From the NCBI GenBank assembly GCA_945882005.1, contig CAMCWG010000157.1, forward strand, positions 1-7,204: a stretch of 7,204 nt of DNA, written 5' to 3'. The position numbers were made by a program, and so were the translations under genes. Below the pieces are notes generated by a model. The model was not told the DNA's origin, searched no databases, and was given only the letters and a program-made list of their open reading frames with translations. Below, in pieces: positions 1 to 5,716 of the stretch; the first letter of the stretch is position 1; every line of letters begins with the position of its first letter. This stretch comes from Bordetella parapertussis (lineage in GTDB: Bacteria > Pseudomonadota > Gammaproteobacteria > Burkholderiales > Burkholderiaceae_B).

Positions 1-229
1 GGCTCAGTTAGGTGCCAGTGCAAGCGTTGCAGTGCATTGGCTTGGCAAGTTCAAAACGGCAGCACAAATGATTGCGATTCCGTGTTTGCTTTATCACCGC
101 GACGTCCTTGGGCTTCCTACGGCACGCATCGGTTCGGTTTTAATCTTTATCGCTGCAATTTTGACGGTATGGTCGATGATGTATTACTTGCGTCGCGCCT
201 GGCCTGTTATCCGCGAAAAGACGCACTAA
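1..229 (+). CDS. pgsA: CDP-diacylglycerol-glycerol-3-phosphate 3-phosphatidyltransferase, C-terminal part (5' end outside window)
   Basis: This is the last 75 codons of a gene that begins before the window; the frame is open from base 2 to the TAA at 227-229. PgsA is an inner-membrane enzyme that joins CDP-diacylglycerol and glycerol-3-phosphate to give phosphatidylglycerophosphate, the first committed step to phosphatidylglycerol and cardiolipin. Recognition rests on the C-terminal block SVAVHWLGKFKTAAQM, which resembles the corresponding segment of E. coli PgsA (from memory), and on the closing hydrophobic helix with LTVWSMMYYL followed by a short basic tail. The catalytic CDP-alcohol phosphatidyltransferase motif lies in the missing N-terminal half, so activity cannot be judged. 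A GTG at 32 could be mistaken for a start, but the conserved block extends upstream of it. The gene converges on queF, with a 42-bp gap. Confidence 0.88.
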   Translation, partial: AQLGASASVAVHWLGKFKTAAQMIAIPCLLYHRDVLGLPTARIGSVLIFIAAILTVWSMMYYLRRAWPVIREKTH

Positions 230-271
230 GTACCTGCGCGCTGAGGCAAGCGCTACCTCTTCCCCATCTTT

Positions 272-1099
272 TTACTGCCGAGCACTTCGGTCTGGACTCG
301 GTGCTGGCATCCCCGGGGTTGCTCGCCAAGGGTTGATGTCTAGCCCTCCGCGTCGTGTGTAACGTGCGTAGACGGATAGCTCGACAGTGTGGCAACGCTG
401 CATGATGTCGGTAAATATTCTCTCGACACAGTGCTCATGAAAGCCGCCGTGGTCCCGAAATGACACAATATATTTCAGCAGGCCGCCTAAATCGATTTGG
501 GGTCCAGCGTAGTCAATCTGTACGCAAGCCCAGTCAGGCTGATTCGTAATCGGGCAGTTCGACTTGAGTAAACGTGAGTAAATCGACTGCTTGACAGTTT
601 CCGCAGAGGCATTGCGCAACAGGCTGTCGTCCGGTGTGTAGCAATCAATCGACAAATCTTGATCGTCTAGGCAGATTCCCGATGGTTCGACGATGCGCTG
701 CTGTGCAAAGCTATCCGCCTCGATCAGGCTCAGTTGAACCGGGCTCCCGCACAGAGCAGATAGGTCTTTTTTAAGCGTTTCCAGCAGGGCGTGGCTTGAC
801 TCAAACCGTGTCTGGTTGATGCTATTTAAGTAAAGCTTGAAGGATTTGGACTCAACGATGTTCGGACTGAAGGCATCTACTTGAGCACGCAGTAGCGCCA
901 CACGAGGCATCCCCTTGGAGGTCAGCCAAGACACTTCATAGGCATTCCAGAGATCCCAGCCGACAAAAGGCAACTTGGCCTGCAGCCCCAAGTCTGCACG
1001 CCCAACTTGTCGGGGAATCGGAAATAAGAGCCCAGAATCGTATTGCGACGGGTAGGCAGTTATTTTGCCCAACGCTAGGGCGTCAGTTGGCTCAACCAT
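272..1099 (-). CDS. queF: NADPH-dependent 7-cyano-7-deazaguanine (preQ0) reductase
   Basis: QueF reduces the nitrile of preQ0 to the primary amine preQ1 with two NADPH, in the cytoplasm, on the route to the modified tRNA base queuosine. The 275-residue product matches the long (E. coli-like, about 282 residues) tandem T-fold form. Visible family blocks are LGK at residues 10-12, the QueF signature ESKSFKLYLNS at 83-93 followed by NQTRF, the catalytic cysteine Cys182 in SNCPITNQPDW with Asp189, HEHCVERIF at 221-229, and YARYTRRGGLDINPW near the C terminus. All expected residues are present, so it should be active. I chose ATG at 1099 because it places the LGK block near the N terminus as in E. 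coli. The longer frame starts at a TTG at 1168, adds a 23-residue hydrophobic stretch not expected in this family, and would run through the FNR box. No clear Shine-Dalgarno sequence precedes 1099. It is divergent from the ccoI-like gene and has no functional link to it. Confidence 0.95.
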   Translation of the reverse strand: MVEPTDALALGKITAYPSQYDSGLLFPIPRQVGRADLGLQAKLPFVGWDLWNAYEVSWLTSKGMPRVALLRAQVDAFSPNIVESKSFKLYLNSINQTRFESSHALLETLKKDLSALCGSPVQLSLIEADSFAQQRIVEPSGICLDDQDLSIDCYTPDDSLLRNASAETVKQSIYSRLLKSNCPITNQPDWACVQIDYAGPQIDLGGLLKYIVSFRDHGGFHEHCVERIFTDIMQRCHTVELSVYARYTRRGGLDINPWRATPGMPAPSPDRSARQ

Positions 1100-1138
1100 A
1101 AAAAGTGTCAGAAAAAAAATAAATTTGATTTTACCTAC

Positions 1139-1152
1139 TTGATCTATATCAA
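1139..1152 (+). promoter_or_regulatory. FNR/ANR box upstream of the ccoI-like gene
   Basis: TTGATctatATCAA matches the FNR/ANR consensus TTGAT-N4-ATCAA at all ten defined positions, and one further base pair (C1138/G1153) extends the symmetry. FNR-type regulators carry an oxygen-labile [4Fe-4S] cluster and activate transcription when oxygen is low. The centre lies 41.5 bp before a start point predicted at 1187, the class II activator position. The box is also 40 bp upstream of the queF start on the other strand, where it could overlap promoter elements, but I see no well-spaced queF promoter there. Confidence 0.88.
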
Positions 1153-1174
1153 GGCGGGTGTCATGCAATAGCCC

Positions 1175-1180
1175 TACGAT
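1175..1180 (+). promoter_or_regulatory. Predicted -10 element of the FNR-dependent promoter for ccoI-like/ccoS
   Basis: TACGAT agrees with TATAAT at four of six positions. It starts 22 bp after the end of the FNR box, exactly the spacing seen at the second box in front of ccoN, and no good -35 element is present, as expected for a class II FNR promoter. The implied transcription start is about 1187, only three bases before the ATG at 1190. Confidence 0.6.
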
Positions 1181-1189
1181 GCATACACC

Positions 1190-2161
1190 ATGCCGAAATC
1201 CATTTTCTCTATCAATCGCCCTCTAACTGCTAGCGAACTGACCGCTCGCAGGCGGGATCTGGTCCGATTGGGCTTGGCATGGCTCGCCATGATGCAAGTC
1301 ATGATGTTTGCGTTGCCGGGTTATTTGCGTATCGATGCGGGGCCTAATGACAGCATCGAAGTTCTCGATTGGGCCATTCTGTTGATGAACTGGGCAAGCT
1401 TGACGCTTTCGGTCCCCGTGGTGCTGTATTCAGCCTGGCCGATCTGGCGAGGCCTACGCCAGGCCGTTCAGGGTTATCGCGTGACGATGGATGTTCCCGT
1501 AGCCATCAGCATAGTGGCTGCCTTCATTCCAAGCGCAATTGCGACCGTGCGGGGGGAAGGGGAGGTCTATTTTGATTCGGTGACGATGTTCGTGGCGTTT
1601 CTACTTACGGCCCGCTATTTTGAACATCGTGCTCGGCAGTCGCTAGATGTTGGTGCCTTAGGTCGAGCCTTACAAGAACTCAGCGAGCCCTTGCGTGCGC
1701 AGTCCGATCGCGTGGCAACGGTGTTTGTCCTGACACAAATGGTGTTTGCTTTTGTCATTGCCGGCGTGTGGTGGATGACACAGCCTGAGCACGCGTTAGA
1801 TGTGTTGGTGGCATTGCTGGTGATGAGTTGTCCCTGCGCCTTATCGCTGGCAATACCGATCTCCCTAGCGGCTACGCATGCAAGCTTGGCAGCCTATCCC
1901 GATATGACGGAGGCCGAGCGAGCAGAGCTTTTTGCCGGCACTACAATCATCGCAAAGCAAAACCTCTTTGGTGCACTTGGCTGGCATGTGTTGACTATGC
2001 CTTTAGCCGCTGCCGGGCTGGTGACGCCGTGGTTGGCCGCTCTCTTGATGTTCGTGTCTTCGATGGCAGTCATTCTGAACGCATGGCGACTCTATCGTCT
2101 CCCAGAACGATTGGCGCACGCCTCGCGGACTGCTGTGTCCTCGTCTCAGGCTACCGCATAG
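1190..2161 (+). CDS. CcoI/FixI-like P-type ATPase reduced to its membrane domain (catalytic domains absent)
   Basis: The 323-residue product aligns by eye with the membrane part of CcoI/FixI, the copper-transporting P1B-type ATPase that supplies copper for cbb3 oxidase assembly. Family blocks are AMMQVMMF (33-40), PVVLYSAWP (76-84), MDVPVAI (100-106), EVYFDSVTMF (125-134), the SCPCAL copper motif with Cys214 and Cys216, and QNLFGALGW (257-265). Eight membrane helices are predicted near 26-45, 60-80, 102-120, 126-144, 174-196, 203-229, 258-277 and 279-298. Absent are the N-terminal metal-binding domain, the actuator domain with TGES (only about 25 residues join helices 4 and 5), and the P and N domains with DKTGT, TGDN and GDGxND (about 28 residues join helices 6 and 7). 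Full CcoI has roughly 700-800 residues. The two CPC cysteines are the only cysteines. The frame has no stop or frameshift. ATG 1190 is the only start after the in-frame TAG at 1169; it has no Shine-Dalgarno sequence and may be leaderless. The gene lies 15 bp before ccoS. Homology is clear; function is unknown, and it may be a remnant. Confidence 0.85.
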   Translation: MPKSIFSINRPLTASELTARRRDLVRLGLAWLAMMQVMMFALPGYLRIDAGPNDSIEVLDWAILLMNWASLTLSVPVVLYSAWPIWRGLRQAVQGYRVTMDVPVAISIVAAFIPSAIATVRGEGEVYFDSVTMFVAFLLTARYFEHRARQSLDVGALGRALQELSEPLRAQSDRVATVFVLTQMVFAFVIAGVWWMTQPEHALDVLVALLVMSCPCALSLAIPISLAATHASLAAYPDMTEAERAELFAGTTIIAKQNLFGALGWHVLTMPLAAAGLVTPWLAALLMFVSSMAVILNAWRLYRLPERLAHASRTAVSSSQATA

Positions 2162-2176
2162 GTTTCTACATAAAAA

Positions 2177-2350
2177 ATGGAAATCCTTTATCTCCTGCTG
2201 CCCCTATCGCTCTTTGTGGTTGCACTCATCGGTGGCGTGTTGTGGTGGGCCGTATTTTCCGGTCAATACGATGACCCTGACGCAGCGAGTCTGTCGATTT
2301 TGCGCGACAACGATTCCGCTTCTGCACAAACAAGACACTTATCTTCTTGA
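2177..2350 (+). CDS. ccoS: cbb3-type cytochrome oxidase assembly protein CcoS
   Basis: A 57-residue protein: one N-terminal membrane helix (about residues 3-27) followed by the CcoS signature SGQYDDPD (28-35), a hydrophobic patch ending ILRD and a polar tail. CcoS is required for insertion of heme and copper cofactors into the CcoN subunit of cbb3 oxidase; its mechanism is not settled. The family normally has 50-70 residues, so this is full length. The start is fixed by an in-frame TAA at 2171-2173 just upstream. The Shine-Dalgarno sequence is poor (AGG about 14 bases upstream, overlapping the stop of the preceding gene), which suggests translation coupled to the ccoI-like gene 15 bp upstream. 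That pairing is the usual ccoI-ccoS order, so the neighbour still occupies the ccoI slot. Confidence 0.92.
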   Translation: MEILYLLLPLSLFVVALIGGVLWWAVFSGQYDDPDAASLSILRDNDSASAQTRHLSS

Positions 2351-2353
2351 GGT

Positions 2354-2367
2354 TTGATCCAAATCAA
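2354..2367 (+). promoter_or_regulatory. FNR/ANR box upstream of ccoNOQPG
   Basis: TTGATccaaATCAA is a second complete match to TTGAT-N4-ATCAA. It begins four bases after the ccoS stop codon, and its centre is 41.5 bp before a start point predicted at 2402. FNR/ANR control of cbb3 oxidase operons is well established in Proteobacteria, so activation under low oxygen is expected. No terminator is visible between ccoS and the box, so read-through from the upstream promoter is likely as well. Confidence 0.92.
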
Positions 2368-2389
2368 AGCGGCTGTAGATTGGATTGGG

Positions 2390-2395
2390 CATGAT
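2390..2395 (+). promoter_or_regulatory. Predicted -10 element of the ccoN promoter
   Basis: CATGAT agrees with TATAAT at four of six positions and starts 22 bp after the FNR box, the same spacing as at the upstream promoter. The predicted start at about 2402 leaves a leader of about 31 bases, which contains the ribosome binding site AAGGAA (2419-2424), eight bases before the ccoN ATG. Confidence 0.6.
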
Positions 2396-2432
2396 TGCGT
2401 CACGAAGAAAGTTTTCTTAAGGAACGCAGAAC

Positions 2433-3905
2433 ATGGCTAGCTCAAGTGTGATGAAGGCAGAGACTTTCAATTACGGCGTGGTGAGGCAGTTTGCAATCAT
2501 GACCGTCGTGTGGGGCATCGTCGGCATGCTCGTGGGTGTCATCATCGCTGCTCAGTTGTTGTGGCCACAGCTCAATTTTGACATTGCCTGGCTGACATAC
2601 GGACGCTTAAGGCCTCTACACACCAACGCAGTTATTTTTGCATTTGGTGGGAGTGCGCTCTTTGCCGCTTCTTACTACGTTGTGCAACGTACCTGCCAAG
2701 CGCGACTGTTCTGTGGGCCACTGGCCGCGTTCACGTTCTGGGGCTGGCAACTCGTGATCGTGGGCGCAGTGATAACGTTGCCCTTAGGCATTACGACGAC
2801 AAAGGAATATGCTGAGCTCGAGTGGCCAATCGATATTCTGATCACTCTGGTCTGGGTTGCTTATGCCATCGTGTTCTTCGGCACAATCATCAAGCGCAAA
2901 GCAAAACATATTTATGTGGCGAACTGGTTTTTTGGGTCCTACATCCTGACCATTGCAGTGTTGCATGTGGTGAATAATATCGAGCTCCCCGTGTCAATGT
3001 GGAAGTCTTACTCGGCATATGCGGGTGTGCAGGATGCGATGGTGCAGTGGTGGTACGGCCACAACGCAGTCGGGTTCTTCTTGACGACCAGCTTTCTTGG
3101 AATGATGTATTACTTCATTCCGAAGCAGGCGCAGCGACCTATCTATTCATATCGGCTCTCTATCGTTCACTTCTGGGCGTTGGCCTTTACCTACATGTGG
3201 GCGGGCCCGCACCACTTGCTTTATACGTCCTTGCCTGACTGGACGCAATCTTTAGGTATGGTGTTTTCGCTGATTCTGCTGGCTCCCTCATGGGGTGGGA
3301 TGATCAATGGAATCATGACTCTGTCTGGTGCTTGGTACAAGTTGCGGACTGATCCGATCCTCAAGTTTATGGTTGTTTCGTTATCCTTCTACGGCATGTC
3401 AACCTTTGAAGGGTCGATGATGTCCATTCGTACGGTTAACGCACTTTCGCACTATACCGACTGGACCATTGGTCACGTGCACTCTGGAGCACTCGGTTGG
3501 GTGGCGATGATTACCTTTGGTATGTTGTATTACCTCATTCCTAGGCTGTGGGGCCGCGAAAAAATGTACAGCACAAAATTGATCGAAGTTCATTTCTGGA
3601 TCGCGACAATTGGTGTGGTGCTCTACATCGCTTCCATGTGGATTGCAGGTGTGATGCAAGGTTTGATGTGGCGTGCCACAGAGCCCGATGGCTCGTTGAC
3701 CTACAGCTTTGTTGAGTCCGTGAAATCAACCTTCCCGTTTTACGCGATTCGTTTAGCGGGGGGCGCACTGTATCTGTCCGGCATGCTCTTGATGGCCTAC
3801 AACGTCTTTAAGACCGTTGTCGGTGAGAAGGCAGTGAATCCGGAAATTCCAGCGGATAGCGCGGTCGTACGCCCCGCGTTGGCAACTGCGCCAGCCAGCG
3901 CCTAA
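2433..3905 (+). CDS. ccoN: Cytochrome c oxidase, cbb3-type, catalytic subunit I
   Basis: CcoN is the heme-copper subunit of the cbb3 oxidase. It reduces oxygen to water at the heme b3-CuB centre in the inner membrane and pumps protons. The 490-residue product is of usual length and strongly hydrophobic, with about twelve membrane helices. By comparison with the solved P. stutzeri enzyme, the ligands are all present: His63 (RPLHTN) and His350 for the low-spin heme b, His348 (IGHVHSG) for heme b3, and His210 (WYGHN), His260 and His261 (GPHHLLYT) for CuB. Tyr254 is the expected cross-linked tyrosine, and Glu326 (STFEGS) the conserved glutamate near the active site. The C terminus ends in an Ala/Pro-rich tail. 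The ATG at 2433 has a good ribosome binding site (AAGGAA, 8-base spacing). It is the first gene of the structural operon; ccoO follows after 10 bp. Confidence 0.98.
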   Translation: MASSSVMKAETFNYGVVRQFAIMTVVWGIVGMLVGVIIAAQLLWPQLNFDIAWLTYGRLRPLHTNAVIFAFGGSALFAASYYVVQRTCQARLFCGPLAAFTFWGWQLVIVGAVITLPLGITTTKEYAELEWPIDILITLVWVAYAIVFFGTIIKRKAKHIYVANWFFGSYILTIAVLHVVNNIELPVSMWKSYSAYAGVQDAMVQWWYGHNAVGFFLTTSFLGMMYYFIPKQAQRPIYSYRLSIVHFWALAFTYMWAGPHHLLYTSLPDWTQSLGMVFSLILLAPSWGGMINGIMTLSGAWYKLRTDPILKFMVVSLSFYGMSTFEGSMMSIRTVNALSHYTDWTIGHVHSGALGWVAMITFGMLYYLIPRLWGREKMYSTKLIEVHFWIATIGVVLYIASMWIAGVMQGLMWRATEPDGSLTYSFVESVKSTFPFYAIRLAGGALYLSGMLLMAYNVFKTVVGEKAVNPEIPADSAVVRPALATAPASA

Positions 3906-3915
3906 GGAGAATCAT

Positions 3916-4590
3916 ATGGCTCAAGAAAACCATGGCTTTTTTTCACACCAGACGCTTGAAAAGAACATTGGCTGGATGATTGTTTGCAGTATCTTGGTCG
4001 TTCTGTTTGCCGGGTTGGTGCAAATTATTCCGCTTTTTTTTCAGCACTCGACGACTAAAGCTGCAGCGGGTGTTGAACCTTATGACGCATTACGTTTGAT
4101 GGGTCGAGACCTCTATATCCGCGAGGGTTGTGTCGGCTGCCACTCCCAGCAAATCCGTATGCTGCGTGCTGAAGTTCAACGCTACGGCCCGTATTCACTG
4201 GCGAGCGAGTCCGTCTACGAGCGCCCATTTTTGTGGGGCTCGAAGCGCACAGGACCAGATCTGACCCGTGTCGGTGAACGGTACTCCGATGAGTGGCACC
4301 GCATTCACTTGCGCAACCCTCGAGTAGTGGTGCCTGAGTCCAATATGCCGGGATATCCGTGGTTGGCGCAACAGCCACTTAAGGCTGACGATATAGCCGA
4401 TCGCATGCGCACCTTGCGTACGTTAGGAGTGCCTTACACCGATGCGCAAATCGCTGCGGCACCTGAGGCGCTCAAGGGTAAGACAGAAGAGGATGCCGTG
4501 GTGGCGTACTTGCAAGGACTTGGGACGGGTGCACGTAAAGCTGCTCAGGCCGCACAGGCCGCCGCCAAACCAGTACAAGGAGCGAAATAA
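3916..4590 (+). CDS. ccoO: Cytochrome c oxidase, cbb3-type, monoheme subunit II
   Basis: CcoO is a membrane-anchored periplasmic cytochrome c that passes electrons from CcoP to the heme b of CcoN. The 224-residue protein has one N-terminal anchor helix (about 18-41), one heme c site CVGCH (Cys72, Cys75, His76) and the axial methionine Met144 in SNMPGYPWL. The block [13 protein letters not shown] (108-120) is characteristic of the CcoO/FixO family. Residues after about 205 form an Ala-rich tail ([14 protein letters not shown]), which is probably a flexible extension. The ribosome binding site AAGGAG (3904-3909) overlaps the ccoN stop codon, six bases before the ATG. The stop codon TAA shares its last base with the ccoQ start (TAATG), indicating coupled translation. 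All key residues are present. Confidence 0.98.
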   Translation: MAQENHGFFSHQTLEKNIGWMIVCSILVVLFAGLVQIIPLFFQHSTTKAAAGVEPYDALRLMGRDLYIREGCVGCHSQQIRMLRAEVQRYGPYSLASESVYERPFLWGSKRTGPDLTRVGERYSDEWHRIHLRNPRVVVPESNMPGYPWLAQQPLKADDIADRMRTLRTLGVPYTDAQIAAAPEALKGKTEEDAVVAYLQGLGTGARKAAQAAQAAAKPVQGAK

Positions 4591-4763
4591 TGGTTGCCGT
4601 ACTCAACGCGATTGCAACGGTCCTTGCGATGGCAACATTTTTTGGAATTATTTTGTGGGCGTTTTCTAAAGGACGTCGGCAAGCAAACCATGAAGCGGCT
4701 ATGTTGCCTTTCGCGTTGCCCGATGAAGGTGCCAAGTCAGATACTGAGGACGGACGGTCATGA
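4590..4763 (+). CDS. ccoQ: cbb3-type cytochrome oxidase small subunit CcoQ
   Basis: A 57-residue protein with one membrane helix (about residues 5-25, ending ATFFGIILWAFS), followed by the basic segment KGRRQ and an acidic C-terminal tail (DEGAKSDTEDG). CcoQ/FixQ is a small accessory subunit reported to stabilise the complex, especially the association of CcoP. Size, helix position and the FxGIxxWAFS-type block fit the family. The start overlaps the ccoO stop by one base and is preceded by AAGGAG (4577-4582) with a 7-base spacing. The stop overlaps the ccoP start in an ATGA arrangement (4760-4763). Small size means recognition depends partly on its place in the operon, which is exactly as expected. 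Confidence 0.93.
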   Translation: MVAVLNAIATVLAMATFFGIILWAFSKGRRQANHEAAMLPFALPDEGAKSDTEDGRS

Positions 4764-5707
4764 GCGATTTTGTGAGCGGTTTTTGGGGATACTACATCGC
4801 AGCGATTGTGTTGCTTGGGATTGGTTGGTGTGTTTGGTTGTTATTTTCACAACGCAAATGGCTTGGCCCGCGCACGGTGGTAACCGAGGATACTGGACAC
4901 GTTTGGGATGGTGATTTAAGGGAGTTGAATAATCCGCTGCCTCGCTGGTGGACGATCATGTACCTTCTCATGTGCGTGTTCGGTTTGGGTTACTTGGTCT
5001 TGTATCCAGGGCTTGGCGCGTTTACGGGCAGCTTGGGTTACACCTCCGCGCAAGAGATCCGTCAGGATCAGGTGGAGCTTGACACTCAGGTTAAGCCGGT
5101 CTACGAAAAATTCGCGAAGATGGATATTCCAGCGATTGCGGCCGATGTTGATGCACGTGTGATCGGCCAGCGTCTGTTTTTGAATAATTGCGCGCAGTGT
5201 CATGGGTCAGATGCGAAGGGAGCAACCAGCTTCCCCAATTTAGTTGAGGGCGACTCTTTATACGGTCGAACACCTGAGGCATTGCAGGCATCAATTACCA
5301 ATGGGCGCAATGGCGTGATGCCAAGTTTTCAAGCTTCAGTGGATAGTCGCATGGCCGGTGATATCGCGCAATATGTCCGTTCATTGTCTGGGCTCGCGCA
5401 TGATCAGATTCGCGTGATTCGTGGCAAGCGTGAATACCTCAATAACTGTGTCGCATGCCATGGCGCAGATGGCAAAGGCAATAAAGCCTTAGGTGCACCG
5501 AATCTGACGGATGATGTCTGGCTATATGGCAGTTCTGAGGCAACGATTGTGCACAGTATTCTAAATGGTCGTAACAATCGTATGCCCGCGCAAGAGCATT
5601 TGTTGACCCCAGAGCAAATCCGTTTACTGACCGCTTGGGTTTGGGGGCTCTCAGGTGGACGAGATGTGACAGGTTCTGCCGCCATGAACACTACTGCGAC
5701 GAAGTGA
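4760..5707 (+). CDS. ccoP: Cytochrome c oxidase, cbb3-type, diheme subunit III
   Basis: CcoP is the diheme cytochrome c that receives electrons from soluble cytochromes and hands them to CcoO. The 315-residue protein has an N-terminal domain with two membrane helices (about 10-29 and 63-83), separated by the FixP/CcoP block GHVWDGDLRELNNPLPRWW. Two cytochrome c domains follow: CAQCH (Cys144, Cys147, His148) with the likely axial Met187 (GVMPSF), and CVACH (Cys230, Cys233, His234) with Met275 (NRMPAQ). Length and domain order are normal. Translation starts inside the last codons of ccoQ (ATGA overlap), with GAGGA at 4746-4750 as ribosome binding site. A short Thr/Ala tail follows the last helix. 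Confidence 0.98.
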   Translation: MSDFVSGFWGYYIAAIVLLGIGWCVWLLFSQRKWLGPRTVVTEDTGHVWDGDLRELNNPLPRWWTIMYLLMCVFGLGYLVLYPGLGAFTGSLGYTSAQEIRQDQVELDTQVKPVYEKFAKMDIPAIAADVDARVIGQRLFLNNCAQCHGSDAKGATSFPNLVEGDSLYGRTPEALQASITNGRNGVMPSFQASVDSRMAGDIAQYVRSLSGLAHDQIRVIRGKREYLNNCVACHGADGKGNKALGAPNLTDDVWLYGSSEATIVHSILNGRNNRMPAQEHLLTPEQIRLLTAWVWGLSGGRDVTGSAAMNTTATK

Positions 5708-5716
5708 GGTTGATGC

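Noticed and set aside
230..273. Possible bidirectional terminator between pgsA and queF: 5-bp stem GCGCT/AGCGC (238-253) and a T run at 269-273
   Set aside because: The stem is short and the T run lies about 15 bases beyond it, so this is not a convincing intrinsic terminator.
1100..1168. 23-residue hydrophobic N-terminal extension of QueF, looking like a signal or membrane helix, from the TTG start at 1168
   Set aside because: QueF is cytoplasmic and the ATG at 1099 gives the expected family length. The extension arises from an AT-rich promoter region that includes the FNR box.
1190..2161. Sequencing frameshift or assembly gap as the reason for the short ccoI
   Set aside because: A single frameshift would not remove three domains while keeping all helices in one open frame. 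A collapse would have to occur at two separate places. It cannot be fully excluded without reads, so it is listed as a refuting test.
1828..2274. 148-codon frame overlapping the end of the ccoI-like gene and ccoS, considered as a home for the missing ATPase domains
   Set aside because: It has no DKTGT or other P-domain motif, reads through two genes supported in other frames, and has no family character. There is no hidden catalytic part here.
4538..4587. Ala-rich repeat-like codons at the 3' end of ccoO
   Set aside because: Low-complexity linker tail of a cytochrome subunit; no true repeat unit and no sign of function at the DNA level.
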